From Planctomycetota bacterium (GTDB taxonomy: Bacteria; Planctomycetota; Planctomycetia; Planctomycetales; Planctomycetaceae): a DNA stretch of 64,000 bases. Shown piece by piece: positions 43,707-53,859 of this stretch; position 1 is the stretch's first letter; each line of letters begins with the position of its first letter. Made by a program: the position numbers and the translations under genes. The notes under the pieces were generated by a model. The model had not been told where the DNA came from and ran no database searches. It worked only from the letters and a program-made list of their open reading frames with translations. The stretch is taken from assembly GCA_014584345.1 (NCBI GenBank), contig JACTNB010000016.1, positions 95,497-159,496 on the forward strand, given 5' to 3'.

Positions 43707-44186
43707 ATGTCTCAATTTCAACATCGCATTTTGTCCGACGACCACACCAATCAGGTGGTGGCAACCTTGCAACAGCGACTGCTCGATCTGGTGGATTTGG
43801 CCCTGCGGTTGAAGCAGGCCCATTGGTGCGTGGTGGGGCGCGAATTTCGCACGGTGCACCTGCAGCTTGACGAAATTCTGATCGACGTCCGGACAGGTTC
43901 GGATGACGTGGCGGAACGGATTTCGACTCTGGGGGTTGCCCCCGATGGCCTGGCGCAATCGGTGGCGTCGCGGAGCCGGCTCGAACCGATGGCTGTTAAA
44001 TTCGATTCCGCCAGCAATACCATCAAGATTATCTCTCAACTGCTGAGCACCACGATTACCGGGTTGAGGGAATCCATCCAGGTGGTGGGGGAACTGGATC
44101 CCATCAGTGAAGACCTTCTGATCGGTCTCAGCGCGCTGCTTGAGAAACACTTGTGGATGGTGCAGGCACAGGAAATCTCGCACTGA
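43707..44186 (+). CDS. dps: Dps-family DNA-protection/ferritin-like protein
   Basis: 159 residues, normal for Dps. The ferroxidase residues are at canonical spacing: H39 in LKQAHWCV, H51 and D55 in RTVHLQLDE, and the later DVAER Asp and Glu (about 67-70). The C-terminal EKHLWMVQAQ motif is also typical. Dps dodecamers oxidise and store iron with hydrogen peroxide and shield DNA in starvation or oxidative stress. No basic N-terminal extension is present, so DNA binding is not assured. It converges with the transglutaminase operon, 27 bp between stops. Confidence 0.92.
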   Translation: MSQFQHRILSDDHTNQVVATLQQRLLDLVDLALRLKQAHWCVVGREFRTVHLQLDEILIDVRTGSDDVAERISTLGVAPDGLAQSVASRSRLEPMAVKFDSASNTIKIISQLLSTTITGLRESIQVVGELDPISEDLLIGLSALLEKHLWMVQAQEISH

Positions 44187-44213
44187 ACCGGACCGCTCAC
44201 GTGCGGCTGTCAT

Positions 44214-45098
44214 TCAGGCAGCGGACGTAATCGGCTCGACATCCACGGAGACGTCCAGGGCATGCGTACCCGAGCCGATGATCACGCCCCGTACCGGGGC
44301 GACATCGGAATAATCGCGGCCCCAGGCCACGGTAATGTGCTCATCGGAGACGAAGCTGTTGTTCGTGGGGTCGATATCCACCCAGCCGAGCGAGCCGCAA
44401 TACACACCCACCCAGGCGTGCGATGCATCCGCCCCGCGCAGCCGCGGTTGTCCCGCCTTGGGATAGGTGCGCAGGTAACCGCTGACATACCTGGCAGGTA
44501 TGCCTAGCGCGCGCAGCATGGCAATGGCGAGGTGGGCAAAATCCTGGCAGACCCCTTTTCGCTCTTCAAACACTTCCAGGATGGGCGTGTTCAGCGTGGT
44601 GGCACTGTTGTCGAACGTGAAATCGCGGCGAAAGCGCGACAGGAGATCTTCCAGTCCGTCCAGAATGGGGCGTTCCGGTGGAAAGGAGACCCGCGCGTAA
44701 TCCCGTACCTGTCCAGCCAGGTCGTGAACCATCGGAGAGGGAATCGTCATTTCCAGCGTGGCATACTGGTCGCGTTGCTGCTGTGCGAGCGTCCGAATCA
44801 GTTTATCCCAGGGAAGGGAATTCTCGCGATGGAGCAATTCGCGAGGCTGCACGGCCACACGGCTCGAGGCCCGGATTTCCAGTTTCTGGTAGCCCCGTTC
44901 GAAGCAGAAATAGTTGACAATATTGCCGAAGTAATCGGTACGGCGATCGGACGAAGTCGCGGGGGGACTGGTCAGCACGCGGCTGTATTCACAGGTTTGC
45001 CAGGAGGTGTTGCGTGGCGTGAGATACACCTGATTCATCCCCATGGAAATTTTTTCCCTGGCTTCGTAGCGCGTCAGATGCGTGATCCGGTATTTCAT
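44214..45098 (-). CDS. Transglutaminase-like cysteine protease-fold protein (fifth gene of the ATP-grasp operon)
   Basis: 294 residues. The ATG at 45098 is preferred because AAGGAGG (45106-45112) lies seven bases before it; a GTG at 45101 is also in frame. The start overlaps the upstream gene's TGA by one base (TGATG), so translation is coupled. An N-terminal beta domain (MKYRITHLTRYEAREKISMG) is typical of bacterial transglutaminase-like proteins of this cluster type. The catalytic triad is complete: C184 (KGVCQDFAHL), H227 (ADASHAWVG) and D243 (GWVDIDPTNN). It would cleave or exchange amide bonds, probably on the product of the neighbouring ligases. Confidence 0.92.
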   Translation of the reverse strand: MKYRITHLTRYEAREKISMGMNQVYLTPRNTSWQTCEYSRVLTSPPATSSDRRTDYFGNIVNYFCFERGYQKLEIRASSRVAVQPRELLHRENSLPWDKLIRTLAQQQRDQYATLEMTIPSPMVHDLAGQVRDYARVSFPPERPILDGLEDLLSRFRRDFTFDNSATTLNTPILEVFEERKGVCQDFAHLAIAMLRALGIPARYVSGYLRTYPKAGQPRLRGADASHAWVGVYCGSLGWVDIDPTNNSFVSDEHITVAWGRDYSDVAPVRGVIIGSGTHALDVSVDVEPITSAA

Positions 45099-47641
45099 CA
45101 CGCGCCTCCTTCCCGGCCTTCGTCGATTTGTTGAATGAATTCCGCGTGCAGGAAATAGGTCTGCGTCAGCAGATTCGATATCTCCTTGATGCGAGGTTCC
45201 AGCGTCTTGAAAATCTGTTCCAGAGGGGCGCGATACCGGGGCCAGTTCAACTCCTGATCCTCCGTCGGCAGCAGCGACTGGAGTTCAAATAGAATCCGCC
45301 GGATCAGATCCTGCTCGGACGAAATGAACGGCCGCTTTTGCTTGCTGGGCAATTCCGACACCAGTGCGTTCAACTCGATAAACTGAAACACGATGGCGTG
45401 CGGATTACTGGAATCCGTCACCAGCAGGTCGAACGCCGGCAGAATCGAAAAGTTGGCCCGGTAACGGTAGCGATAGGTCATCAGCGAGTTGCAGACATCC
45501 AATAGCGTCACCAGGGGCAAGGTTTCCCTTGCTTCCACCTGCTGCAGATATTTCCGCATCACCAGAGTCAACTGACGCGCCCGCTCCAGATGCCTACCGA
45601 TCTGCAGGAACTGCCGCGTCGGGCCATGCACCAGGCCATCGGTGATTTGTCCCGTGGCTGCAGAAATGTGCAGCATCAGCAGGTTCATCGTGTCGTGCAA
45701 TTCGCTTAAATCCAGCAGATCCGCGGGAACGCGCCGCTCGCCAATCTGCGAAACCCCTCGCCAGAAATCTTCCGTCATGCGGTCTCGTACGATGGAAGAA
45801 AGCCGTACGACCTGGTTGCACAACCCTTCGAAGCGGTTGGGGTCGTCATCGCCTCGGATCATCCGGGGCCACAGGTTCTCCAGTTCGTCCCGCCGAGGGA
45901 AAAATTCCTCCACGGCAAACGATTCCTCGATAATCCCCTGCTCGGCCAGACAGGAGATCAGCGGCGTGACGTCCATCACGGGTTGGCCGGCCGATTCGCT
46001 CATTAGCCGCTCGGTAATCTTGCGGATCAGGCGGCCGGCAAACTCCAGACGCTCCAGGTAACGTCCCAGCCAGAAGAGATTGTCGGCTGCGCGACTGGGC
46101 AGCTTACTGGTCGATCGCTGCAGTTTCGGGGGTTCCAGCATGTGCCCCAGCAGCGAAATCGCGGGAACGGGAGAATCCGAAGTAACCCAGACATCCTTGC
46201 TGAATTGTCCGGCTGAAACGGAAAGGGGCATCGGGGCGGCCGAGGTTTCCACGCGCACCAGGCCACCATTCAGAACCTCGTAGGCTTCCTTGGTGCGGAC
46301 CGCGAACGTGCGCATGGCGATGTGCCCCGAACAGAATTCCTCTTCCACCCAACAGGGGGCCGTCGAACGCACGATCTTTTCCTGTGCCACGTAGGCCCCG
46401 GGATCCGCCAGGATGCGTTCCCGCAGGGACTGGGCATCGGCTTCGGACAGTTCGCTGACGATTATTTCCTCCCCACCGCTGTGCGCGAACGCCGGCTTGA
46501 TCACGAGATCCCCGAAATGCTGCAACACATATTCCAGGGGTTCCGCTTGCCCGCACCACCAGGTCGCGATCGAAGGGAGCAGGAGTTCCTCCCCCAGCAT
46601 GTGCTTACACAAAGCGGGCAGAAAAGGCATGTAAACGGGGGAATCGAGCAACCCCGTTTCCGGACCATTGGCAACCACCACATGCTTGTGGCGGATGGCC
46701 TGCAGCATTCCGGCCACTCCATTGGGGGAATGCCCCCCGAGTTCCAACGGGTCCAGACGATGATCTGGCGTGCGCCGCAAGACCACATCCACCGGAGACA
46801 GGCCCCGCAGCGTTTTGATCCACACCTGATTGCGGCGAATTGTCAGGTCGTCGGCTTCCACCAGAGTATAGCCCAGGTAACGCGCCAGAAACACATCTTC
46901 GTAGTAGTAGGGATGATCTGGCCCCGCGCTCAGGATCACCACGGACGGATTTCCCTTCCGTTGCGTCGGAAAAGCTGTCAGGGTTTCCTGCAACCGCACG
47001 AAAAAGGGAGCCAACCGATGGATCTGGCACGTGTGCAGAAAATGGGGCAACGACTTGGACAGGACAATTCGATTCTCGACCGCGAAACTCAAGCCCGCGG
47101 GGGCGGCCGCTCGATCGGCCATGACCCACCATTGCCCGGTCGAGGATCGCGCCAGTTCGCACCCATAAATCACCAGGGGTGTGGTGTGCTGCGGGAAATG
47201 ATGAAAGACGCGCTGAAATTCCTGATTGCGAAACACGAGTTCCGGAGGGAGCAGCCCCTCGCGCAGGACTCTTTGAACTCCGTATAAATCGCGAATGACC
47301 GCTTCCACAAGCCGTGCGCGCTGAGCTACCCCCTGACGCAACCCGTTCCAATCGACGGAACTGAACACCACCGGCAGCAGGTCCAGCTTCCAGGGGCGCG
47401 GCTGGCGCCCATTGTGTTCGAAACCGGTGAAGTTCACACCGTTCTCGCGCAGCATTCGATTCGCGGCATGCCAGCGGTCGGTCAGATTCAACGGCCCGGA
47501 TTGCCGGAACGCCTGCAGCATCCGCTCCCAATGCGGGCGGATCTGTCCGGTCGGGTCCCGATATTCGTCGTAGGCCCCTGCCGGTCCGTGATAGTTTCTC
47601 AGTCGCTCGACAATACTGTCTGCCGGCACCAACGTCGCCAT
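45098..47641 (-). CDS. Circularly permuted type 2 ATP-grasp fused to an alpha-E domain (fourth gene)
   Basis: 847 residues. Residues about 1-500 are a circularly permuted ATP-grasp (GLRQGVAQRARLVEAVIRDL, ENRIVLSKSLP, then DLVIKPAFAHSGGEEIIVSE as the nucleotide-binding Lys loop). Residues about 515-847 are an alpha-E domain (SRAADNLFWLGRYLERLEFA, an all-alpha domain found next to these ligases). The upstream operon carries the same two domains as separate genes. In its Lys loop the GGYG seen in the separate ATP-grasp becomes SGGEE, so this copy may use a different substrate or be less active. It probably catalyses ATP-dependent peptide or amide bond formation. Confidence 0.88.
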   Translation of the reverse strand: MATLVPADSIVERLRNYHGPAGAYDEYRDPTGQIRPHWERMLQAFRQSGPLNLTDRWHAANRMLRENGVNFTGFEHNGRQPRPWKLDLLPVVFSSVDWNGLRQGVAQRARLVEAVIRDLYGVQRVLREGLLPPELVFRNQEFQRVFHHFPQHTTPLVIYGCELARSSTGQWWVMADRAAAPAGLSFAVENRIVLSKSLPHFLHTCQIHRLAPFFVRLQETLTAFPTQRKGNPSVVILSAGPDHPYYYEDVFLARYLGYTLVEADDLTIRRNQVWIKTLRGLSPVDVVLRRTPDHRLDPLELGGHSPNGVAGMLQAIRHKHVVVANGPETGLLDSPVYMPFLPALCKHMLGEELLLPSIATWWCGQAEPLEYVLQHFGDLVIKPAFAHSGGEEIIVSELSEADAQSLRERILADPGAYVAQEKIVRSTAPCWVEEEFCSGHIAMRTFAVRTKEAYEVLNGGLVRVETSAAPMPLSVSAGQFSKDVWVTSDSPVPAISLLGHMLEPPKLQRSTSKLPSRAADNLFWLGRYLERLEFAGRLIRKITERLMSESAGQPVMDVTPLISCLAEQGIIEESFAVEEFFPRRDELENLWPRMIRGDDDPNRFEGLCNQVVRLSSIVRDRMTEDFWRGVSQIGERRVPADLLDLSELHDTMNLLMLHISAATGQITDGLVHGPTRQFLQIGRHLERARQLTLVMRKYLQQVEARETLPLVTLLDVCNSLMTYRYRYRANFSILPAFDLLVTDSSNPHAIVFQFIELNALVSELPSKQKRPFISSEQDLIRRILFELQSLLPTEDQELNWPRYRAPLEQIFKTLEPRIKEISNLLTQTYFLHAEFIQQIDEGREGGA

Positions 47642-47717
47642 GTCCCAACGCCTTCAGTACTTTGCGATCCTTGCGGAACGCGCCCCGCTCCCCTGCCCAG
47701 TTTTGCCTATCTGGCAT

Positions 47718-50700
47718 TCAGGCATGAAGACTGCGTCGCAGATCGAGAGTCATGGGGTAATGAATATCTGGCCATTCGTCAACAACATTCACGGATCCAG
47801 GCGTGTGACCAAAACGAAAGAAACGATTCGACCTCCGGCTTTCGGCCTCCAGGGCATTCACCGGAAAGGACGTCGGATTCAATCCGCCAGCATTATCGAT
47901 GTGATAACGGCAACCACCAATGGAACGCATGCTCCAGCGATCGACTATATCAAAGATTAACGGGACATGCACGGGTATCGTGGGGTGCAGGCAATTCGGT
48001 GGCTGCCAGGCGCGATACCGCACGCCTCCCACGTATTCTCCCTGGGTCGCGGTCGGCTGCAGGGGAATCTTTCGACCGTTGCAGGTCACCAGATACCGTT
48101 CGGAAAGCGCGCCCGTCAACTTCACCTCCAACCGCTCCACCGAGGAATCGACATAACGGGTGGTCCCACTCGTCCCCCCCTGTTCTCCCAGCACATACCA
48201 GGGTTCGATCGCCTGGCGGATTTCCAGTTGCATTCCGTCGTAACACACGGTTCCCACCAGGGGACAGCGAAATTCGATATGCGGCGCGAACCACGCATAC
48301 TCCAGGGGAATTCCCGCCTCGTTCATGTCGCGGATGACCGTCCGAAAATCGGTCATCAGATAATAAGGGAGCATGAACTGATCGTGAATTCGAGTCCCCC
48401 AGTCCACCAGTTTCCGGCGATACGGTTCCCGCCAGAACCACGACACAATCGACCGCAACAGGAGTTGCTGAGTCAAGCTCATACGGGCATGCGGAGGCAT
48501 TTCGAAGGCCCGTAGTTCCACCAGGCCCAGTCGTCCGGTCGCGCTGTCCGGCGAGTAAAGCTTGTCGATGCAAAACTCCGCCCGATGTGTATTGCCCGTC
48601 AGATCGACCAGCAAGTGACGAAACAGTCGGTCCACCAGCCAGGGGGGACGAAAATTCGTCGCCGACAGTTGATCAAGGGCAATTTGCAATTCATAGATCG
48701 CATCGCGACGCCCCTCGTCCACCCGCGGGGCCTGGCTCGTGGGGCCGATAAACATCCCCGAAAACAAATACGACAGCGAGGGATGATTATTCCAATACGT
48801 AATCAGACTCGCCAGCAGATCCGGACGTCGCAAAAAGGGACTGTCCTGCGGGGTGATACCTCCCATCACTACATGGTTGCCCCCTCCCGTGCCGGTATGC
48901 CGACCATCCAGTTGGAATTTCTCCGTGCCCAAACGGCATAGCCTCGCTTCCTCGTACAGGGTTTCCGTAATGTCCACCAGTTCTTCCCAAGTCTGGGACG
49001 GCTGGATATTCACTTCGATCACTCCGGGGTCCGGTGTCACCTTGATCGCTTCCAGACGGGGATCGAACGGTGGGAGATAGCCTTCCAGGCTGACCGGAAC
49101 CGACAGCGAATCGGCAGTTGCTTCGATAGCTGCCGTCAATTCCAGATAGTCTTCCAGCGTCCCCACCGGGGGCATGAAGACGCACAGGCGACCATCGCGC
49201 GGTTCGACACACAAGGCCGTGCGTACGAGTTGTCCCCCCGCCGGCAGCGAGGCCTGTTCGGTTTCCTGGTTCACAAGAGCCTGCAAGGTCTCCTCGGAAC
49301 TGGACTGTCCCGGTCGGCGCTGCAGTTGGGGATGAATCTCCCGCATTTGCAGCGAGGTCTGTTGCACGGCATTCCGCAATTCCACGTAACGGGGCAAGGG
49401 AACACGCGAATCGAAGGGATCGAGTTCATAAATATCGGGACGGGGATCGTGGCTGTCTCCGGGTTTCACCGGGAGCGATTCCAGCGGCAACCGCAGACCG
49501 ATCGGGGAATCGCCGGGAATCAGAAACAGTTTCGGCCCACGGAACGGCCAGGGGCCGCTTTCCCACTTCGCGCTGGCCTGCCACCACGGACGCTTCAGGG
49601 GGAGCACGAAGCCAACAGGGGACGTCGCCCCACGCTCCAGCAGTCGGGCCAGTCGTGCCCGTTCCTCGGCCCGATTCAGATCGAATTTCCTCGGGTCCAC
49701 GTTCACCGGGAGTTTATGTTCTTCCCGGATGACGTTCCACACATCTTCGTAGGCCGGCCGAACCCAGCGGGGATCGACGGCAATATGTTCGCTGAGTCTA
49801 CTCACGAACTCCGCAGCCTGGGTAATATCGGCTTGTACGCTGTTCTGCGAAGTGGCAAACAACTCGGGTTTGCTCCAGATCGGTTCCCCATCCTTGCGCC
49901 ACAGGCATGTCATGGCCCAGCGCGGCAGCGATTCTCCCGGATACCATTTTCCCTGGCCGAAATGCAGCAGTGCTCCTGGCGCGAACCGTTGCTGTAAACG
50001 CTGCATCAGTTCCTCGGACAGCCGATACTTATGCAAGCCGACAGCTCCGACCGTCCATTCTTCCCCTTCCATGTCGTCGATCGAGACAAAGGTCGGCTCT
50101 CCCCCCATCGTCAGTCGCACGTCATCCTGCTTCAGACGGTCGTCCACCAGCTGGCCCACTTCCAGCACCCGCTGCCACTCCTGTTCGGCATAGGGTTTGG
50201 TGACGCGCGGATCCTCGTGGATACGTTCGATGAACATCTCGAAGGAAAACTCGACTTCCGAGTCGTCCACGCTCCCCTCGATGGGGGCCGCGGTTGTTGG
50301 CAGCGGCGTGCAGGCCAGCGGGATGTGACCTTCACTCACCAGCAATCCCGACGTTGGATCCAGGCCGATCCAACCCGCACCCGGCAGAAACACCTCCGCC
50401 CAGGCATGCAGGTCGGTAAAATCCACCGCGGTCCCGCTTGGCCCGTCCAGGGATTTCACATCCGGCGCCAACTGAATCAGATAACCCGAGACAAACCGCG
50501 TGGCAAAGCCGCAATGCCGCAGAATCTGCATCAGCAACCACGCGCTGTCCCTGCAGGAACCGCTTCCGCGTGCCAGCGTTTCCTCGCAGCTTTGGACCCC
50601 GGGCTCCATGCGGATCAGGTACTTGATATCCTGTTGCAGTTGCTGATTCACCTGGACCAGAAAATCGATGGTCCGCCTTGGCGTCTGGTCGATCCCGCGC

Positions 50701-51092
50701 AAATAGTCCCGCAGCAACGGGCCCGACTCTCGAAGCACCCGAAACGGTTTCAAGTCCAGATCCAGGTGTTCTTCGTAGGTAAAGGGAAAGGCTTCAGCGT
50801 ACTCTTCAATGAAAAAATCGAAGGGATTGATGACGCTCATTTCCACCGTCAAGTCGACCACCACGCTCATGGCGCGTGCCGGCTGAGTGAAGACGTGCCG
50901 CGCCAGGTAATTGCCGTGGGGATCCTGAAGCCAGTTAACGAAATGCTTGGGCGGATCGACGGTCAACGAATAGGACAGCACGGGGGTGCGGCAATGCGGC
51001 GCGGGCCGCAGCCGGACCGTTTGCGGCCCCAGATTGACCAGGCGGTCGTAGCGATAGTGGGTGGCATGGTGCAAGGCAACGCGGATACTCAT
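47718..51092 (-). CDS. Transglutaminase-DUF2126 (ligase-like) fusion protein (third gene)
   Basis: 1124 residues. The N-terminal 290 form a transglutaminase-like domain with an intact triad: C180 (GSGSCRDSAW), H229 (DLHAWAEVF) and D245 (WIGLDPTSG). The remaining 800 residues are DUF2126, related to the glutamate-cysteine-ligase/COOH-NH2 ligase fold. Its conserved FQLDGRHTGTGGGNHVVMGG occurs near 735-755 and PWLVDRLFRHLLVDLTGNTH near 830-850. One polypeptide thus pairs an amide-cleaving or transferring domain with an amide-forming domain. Such fusions are widespread beside alpha-E and permuted ATP-grasp genes. Confidence 0.92.
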   Translation of the reverse strand: MSIRVALHHATHYRYDRLVNLGPQTVRLRPAPHCRTPVLSYSLTVDPPKHFVNWLQDPHGNYLARHVFTQPARAMSVVVDLTVEMSVINPFDFFIEEYAEAFPFTYEEHLDLDLKPFRVLRESGPLLRDYLRGIDQTPRRTIDFLVQVNQQLQQDIKYLIRMEPGVQSCEETLARGSGSCRDSAWLLMQILRHCGFATRFVSGYLIQLAPDVKSLDGPSGTAVDFTDLHAWAEVFLPGAGWIGLDPTSGLLVSEGHIPLACTPLPTTAAPIEGSVDDSEVEFSFEMFIERIHEDPRVTKPYAEQEWQRVLEVGQLVDDRLKQDDVRLTMGGEPTFVSIDDMEGEEWTVGAVGLHKYRLSEELMQRLQQRFAPGALLHFGQGKWYPGESLPRWAMTCLWRKDGEPIWSKPELFATSQNSVQADITQAAEFVSRLSEHIAVDPRWVRPAYEDVWNVIREEHKLPVNVDPRKFDLNRAEERARLARLLERGATSPVGFVLPLKRPWWQASAKWESGPWPFRGPKLFLIPGDSPIGLRLPLESLPVKPGDSHDPRPDIYELDPFDSRVPLPRYVELRNAVQQTSLQMREIHPQLQRRPGQSSSEETLQALVNQETEQASLPAGGQLVRTALCVEPRDGRLCVFMPPVGTLEDYLELTAAIEATADSLSVPVSLEGYLPPFDPRLEAIKVTPDPGVIEVNIQPSQTWEELVDITETLYEEARLCRLGTEKFQLDGRHTGTGGGNHVVMGGITPQDSPFLRRPDLLASLITYWNNHPSLSYLFSGMFIGPTSQAPRVDEGRRDAIYELQIALDQLSATNFRPPWLVDRLFRHLLVDLTGNTHRAEFCIDKLYSPDSATGRLGLVELRAFEMPPHARMSLTQQLLLRSIVSWFWREPYRRKLVDWGTRIHDQFMLPYYLMTDFRTVIRDMNEAGIPLEYAWFAPHIEFRCPLVGTVCYDGMQLEIRQAIEPWYVLGEQGGTSGTTRYVDSSVERLEVKLTGALSERYLVTCNGRKIPLQPTATQGEYVGGVRYRAWQPPNCLHPTIPVHVPLIFDIVDRWSMRSIGGCRYHIDNAGGLNPTSFPVNALEAESRRSNRFFRFGHTPGSVNVVDEWPDIHYPMTLDLRRSLHA

Positions 51093-51226
51093 GGTGACGG
51101 ACTCTATGGTTGTGCCTGGAGACAGGTCGGTGGAGCGAACGAACTCTGCCCGGGATGCCGGTTTCCCACGTCAATCCCCGCGGCTGGTCCCAAGGCCCCC
51201 CGTGCGCGACGGATTCTCAACGTGGA

Positions 51227-51261
51227 GGCAGGGGAAATACTCCGGGGCAATGGCCCCTGCC
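51227..51261 (-). other. Stem-loop right after the alpha-E stop codon
   Basis: GGCAGGGG (51227-51234) pairs with CCCCTGCC (51254-51261), one base from the alpha-E stop, in the 170-bp gap before the DUF2126 gene. No U-tract follows on the - strand. It may tune the ratio of upstream to downstream gene products in the operon. Confidence 0.4.
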
Positions 51262-51262
51262 C

Positions 51263-52243
51263 TCACGATTGCAACTGGTGCTGCCACTGGGAATGCAGGG
51301 AACTGTTACAGACGACATCGTTGATCAGCTTTCCCAGGTCATTCAACTGCCGTTGATAGGTGTCGATAAATTCGTGCAATCCACGATTCACGATGTCGTC
51401 GACGGACAGATAGTCCATGTTGGTTTTCATCCGCCCCAGAAGTTGTTCCGCGGGGTTTGCGTAGGCGTAGGGCTGACTGCCCGACAAGGCGCGCAAGGCT
51501 TCGTCGGCATGGATCAGGCAATAATGCATCGATCGCGGAAACAGACGATCAAGTACCAGAAACTCCACGACTTTTTGGGGATGAATCCGCCCGTATTGCC
51601 GGCGATACATCTGCAGCCCGCTGGTCGAATTCAACAGGGCCGACCATTGGATGATGTCGACATTTCCCCCCACGTCCTGCACGGTCGGCAACAGGATGTA
51701 GTATTTCACGTCGAGAATCCGAGAGGTTTTGTCTCCTCGTTCGATGCAGCGGCCCAGACGGGAGAAGTTCCAGGCGTCGCCGTGGGAAAGCGTGGTTTCC
51801 GCAGCCCCCACGATCAACTGCGATTGTTGTTTCACCACGTCCAGCAGGCGATGCGGATGCTGCAAGACCATCGCATCGCGGGGAAACTCCTTGACGATCA
51901 GGTAAAATTTGTTGATCGCCTCCCAGATCGCATTCGAAAGATTTTCCCGCACGCAACGGGCATTCTCCCGCGCAAATTTCAGGCAGGAGGAAATAGAATT
52001 CGGGTTCCGATCCTCGAATGTCAGAAAATTGACGACATTCTCCTGGGTGTACTCGTTCCCGTACAACTCCTTGAACTGTTTCTCGTCCCCCGTGGTGTGG
52101 ATCAGCGGTTCCCATTGCGTCCGCAGGCCACGCTGGAAGCCGAGCGTCAACTTCTGGTTGACATCGATAAAACGGGCCACATTTTCCGCCCGTTCAATAT
52201 ATCGGCTCATCCACAGGATCGAATCAGCAACTCGGCTCAACAT
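51263..52243 (-). CDS. Alpha-E domain protein (second gene)
   Basis: About 326 residues from the internal ATG 52243 (MLSRVADSILWMSRYIERAE), where the family normally begins; an in-frame start at 52276 adds 11 residues. The conserved signature MSRYIERAENVARFIDVN and the second signature FSRLGRCIERGDKTSRILDV are both present. The protein is all-helical. Alpha-E proteins always accompany circularly permuted ATP-grasp proteins and are thought to help or extend the ligation reaction; biochemical proof is lacking to my knowledge. It lies 89 bp downstream of the ATP-grasp gene. Confidence 0.9.
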   Translation of the reverse strand: MLSRVADSILWMSRYIERAENVARFIDVNQKLTLGFQRGLRTQWEPLIHTTGDEKQFKELYGNEYTQENVVNFLTFEDRNPNSISSCLKFARENARCVRENLSNAIWEAINKFYLIVKEFPRDAMVLQHPHRLLDVVKQQSQLIVGAAETTLSHGDAWNFSRLGRCIERGDKTSRILDVKYYILLPTVQDVGGNVDIIQWSALLNSTSGLQMYRRQYGRIHPQKVVEFLVLDRLFPRSMHYCLIHADEALRALSGSQPYAYANPAEQLLGRMKTNMDYLSVDDIVNRGLHEFIDTYQRQLNDLGKLINDVVCNSSLHSQWQHQLQS

Positions 52244-52332
52244 GGTTGTGGTCCGGCTAACCCACGGTCTCGCCACGACCGTTTAACGGGCGGGTGACGC
52301 GAGTACCGCGGCTGTAGGTTTTCGTTTGAGAC

Positions 52333-53766
52333 TCAAAACAGAACCCAGGTATCCTTGCTTCCTCCCCCTTGGGAGGAATTCACAATCATCGAATTCTTGA
52401 CCAGTGCAACACGCGTCAAACCGCCTGGCAGAACGTAAATGTCTTCCATCTCCATGCCGCCCAGCAGGATGAACGGGCGCAGATCCACGTGTCGAGGCTC
52501 GATGTTCTTGCCGCAAATGGTCGGCACCGTCGAAAGCTGCAGCATCGGTTGGGCGATATAATTTCGCGGATCCTCCTGAATTCGCTGGCGGCATTCTTCC
52601 AACTCTGCCTTGCTCGCCTTGGGCCCCAGCACGATGCCATACCCTCCGGCTTCATTCGTCGGCTTGACCACCAACTCTTCCAGATGGGTCAGCACATGTT
52701 GCCGCTGCACGGGGTCGGCACAAATGAACGTCGGCACGTTCGGCAGAATCGGATCTTCTCCCGTGAAGAATTTGACAATTGCGGGGACATACGCATAAAT
52801 TGCCTTATCGTCGGCAATGCCTGTTCCCGGAGCATTCGCCAACGTAACGCGCCCCTGCCGATGGACTTCCATCAAACCCGGCACGCCGATCACGGAATCG
52901 TCGCGAAAGGCCCGTGGATCCATGAATAGATCGTCGATACGCCGATAAACCACATCGACCTTCTTGAGTCCACGTGTTGTTTTCATGAACAGATAACCGT
53001 CCATCACGACCAGGTCCGAACCTTGAACGAGTTCGATCCCCATCTGCTGTGCCAGGAACGAATGCTCGAAATACGCCGAGTTATAAACGCCCGGCGTCAG
53101 CAGCACCGCCACCGGGGCACTCGCGCCGACGGGGGCGGTTGCCAGGAGTGTATCCAGCAGGCGTTCCGGGTAATCCTCGATCGAAGCCACCGCCTGCCCG
53201 TTGAATACCTCGGGCAGCACCCGCTTCATGACCTCGCGATTTTCCAGCACGTACGAAACCCCCGAGGGGCAGCGTAAGTTGTCTTCCAGCACGTAAAACT
53301 GACCATCCTGATGCCGGATCAAGTCCGTGCCCGTGATGTGTGTCCACACCCCCGCGGGAGGCGTGTGCCCCACGCACTGCTCTCGAAAAGTTGCCGCCGT
53401 GCGGATCATCTCCTCGGGGACAACCCCCTCCTTGATTACCCGCTGTTCGTTATATATATCCTGAATGAACAGATTTAGCGCGTAGATCCGTTGCTTCAAC
53501 CCCTGTTCAACCGTCTGCCATTCCTCCGCCCCGATTACGCGGGGCAAAATATCGAAGGGCCAGACCTTTTCCGTTCCATCCTGATGCCCATACACCGCAA
53601 AGGTGATACCCAGGTCGCGCAGCCGCTCCTCGGTCGTGTGCTGCCGTTGGGCCAGTTCACTGAACGAAAGCTGTTGCAGGCGTTCCGTCACGGTCGGAAA
53701 ACGGGATTGATGATCTGCCGTCAGCAGTTCATCGTAACAGGCAGGCAAGGGGTAGCTGTCAAACAT
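52333..53766 (-). CDS. Circularly permuted type 2 ATP-grasp protein (first gene of the operon)
   Basis: About 477 residues from ATG 53766 (MFDSYPLPACYDEL, the usual family start); an in-frame start at 53847 would overlap the promoter candidate. Family motifs are well kept: EEWQTVEQGLKQRIYALNLF, EDNLRCPSGVSYVLENR, LTPGVYNSAYFEHSFLAQQM, and the nucleotide-binding loop VVKPTNEAGGYGIVLGP (near 370). ATP-grasp ligases activate a carboxylate as acyl-phosphate and join it to an amine. It heads a five-gene operon with alpha-E and transglutaminase genes. Confidence 0.92.
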   Translation of the reverse strand: MFDSYPLPACYDELLTADHQSRFPTVTERLQQLSFSELAQRQHTTEERLRDLGITFAVYGHQDGTEKVWPFDILPRVIGAEEWQTVEQGLKQRIYALNLFIQDIYNEQRVIKEGVVPEEMIRTAATFREQCVGHTPPAGVWTHITGTDLIRHQDGQFYVLEDNLRCPSGVSYVLENREVMKRVLPEVFNGQAVASIEDYPERLLDTLLATAPVGASAPVAVLLTPGVYNSAYFEHSFLAQQMGIELVQGSDLVVMDGYLFMKTTRGLKKVDVVYRRIDDLFMDPRAFRDDSVIGVPGLMEVHRQGRVTLANAPGTGIADDKAIYAYVPAIVKFFTGEDPILPNVPTFICADPVQRQHVLTHLEELVVKPTNEAGGYGIVLGPKASKAELEECRQRIQEDPRNYIAQPMLQLSTVPTICGKNIEPRHVDLRPFILLGGMEMEDIYVLPGGLTRVALVKNSMIVNSSQGGGSKDTWVLF

Positions 53767-53842
53767 GGAACATTCTGTCAACCGGGAGTGCACCAGGACC
53801 TCGTGATCAGGTCGCCTCGTTATTTCTACTGCCACAAAGTTA

Positions 53843-53859
53843 TGCAAATTTCACGCCAG
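53843..53859 (-). promoter_or_regulatory. Candidate sigma-54 promoter of the ATP-grasp operon
   Basis: On the - strand the sequence CTGGCGTGAAATTTGCA matches the -24/-12 consensus CTGGCACG-N4-TTGCA at both key doublets (GG at 53857/53856 and GC at 53845/53844) with correct spacing; only two bases of the less strict part differ. The ATG of the first operon gene is about 77 bases further on. An NtrC-type activator is encoded in this window. The match is seen; its use is inference. Confidence 0.55.

Noticed and set aside
50031..52297. Large + strand frames antisense to the DUF2126 and alpha-E genes
   Set aside because: They lie opposite strongly conserved proteins and contain no recognisable domain.
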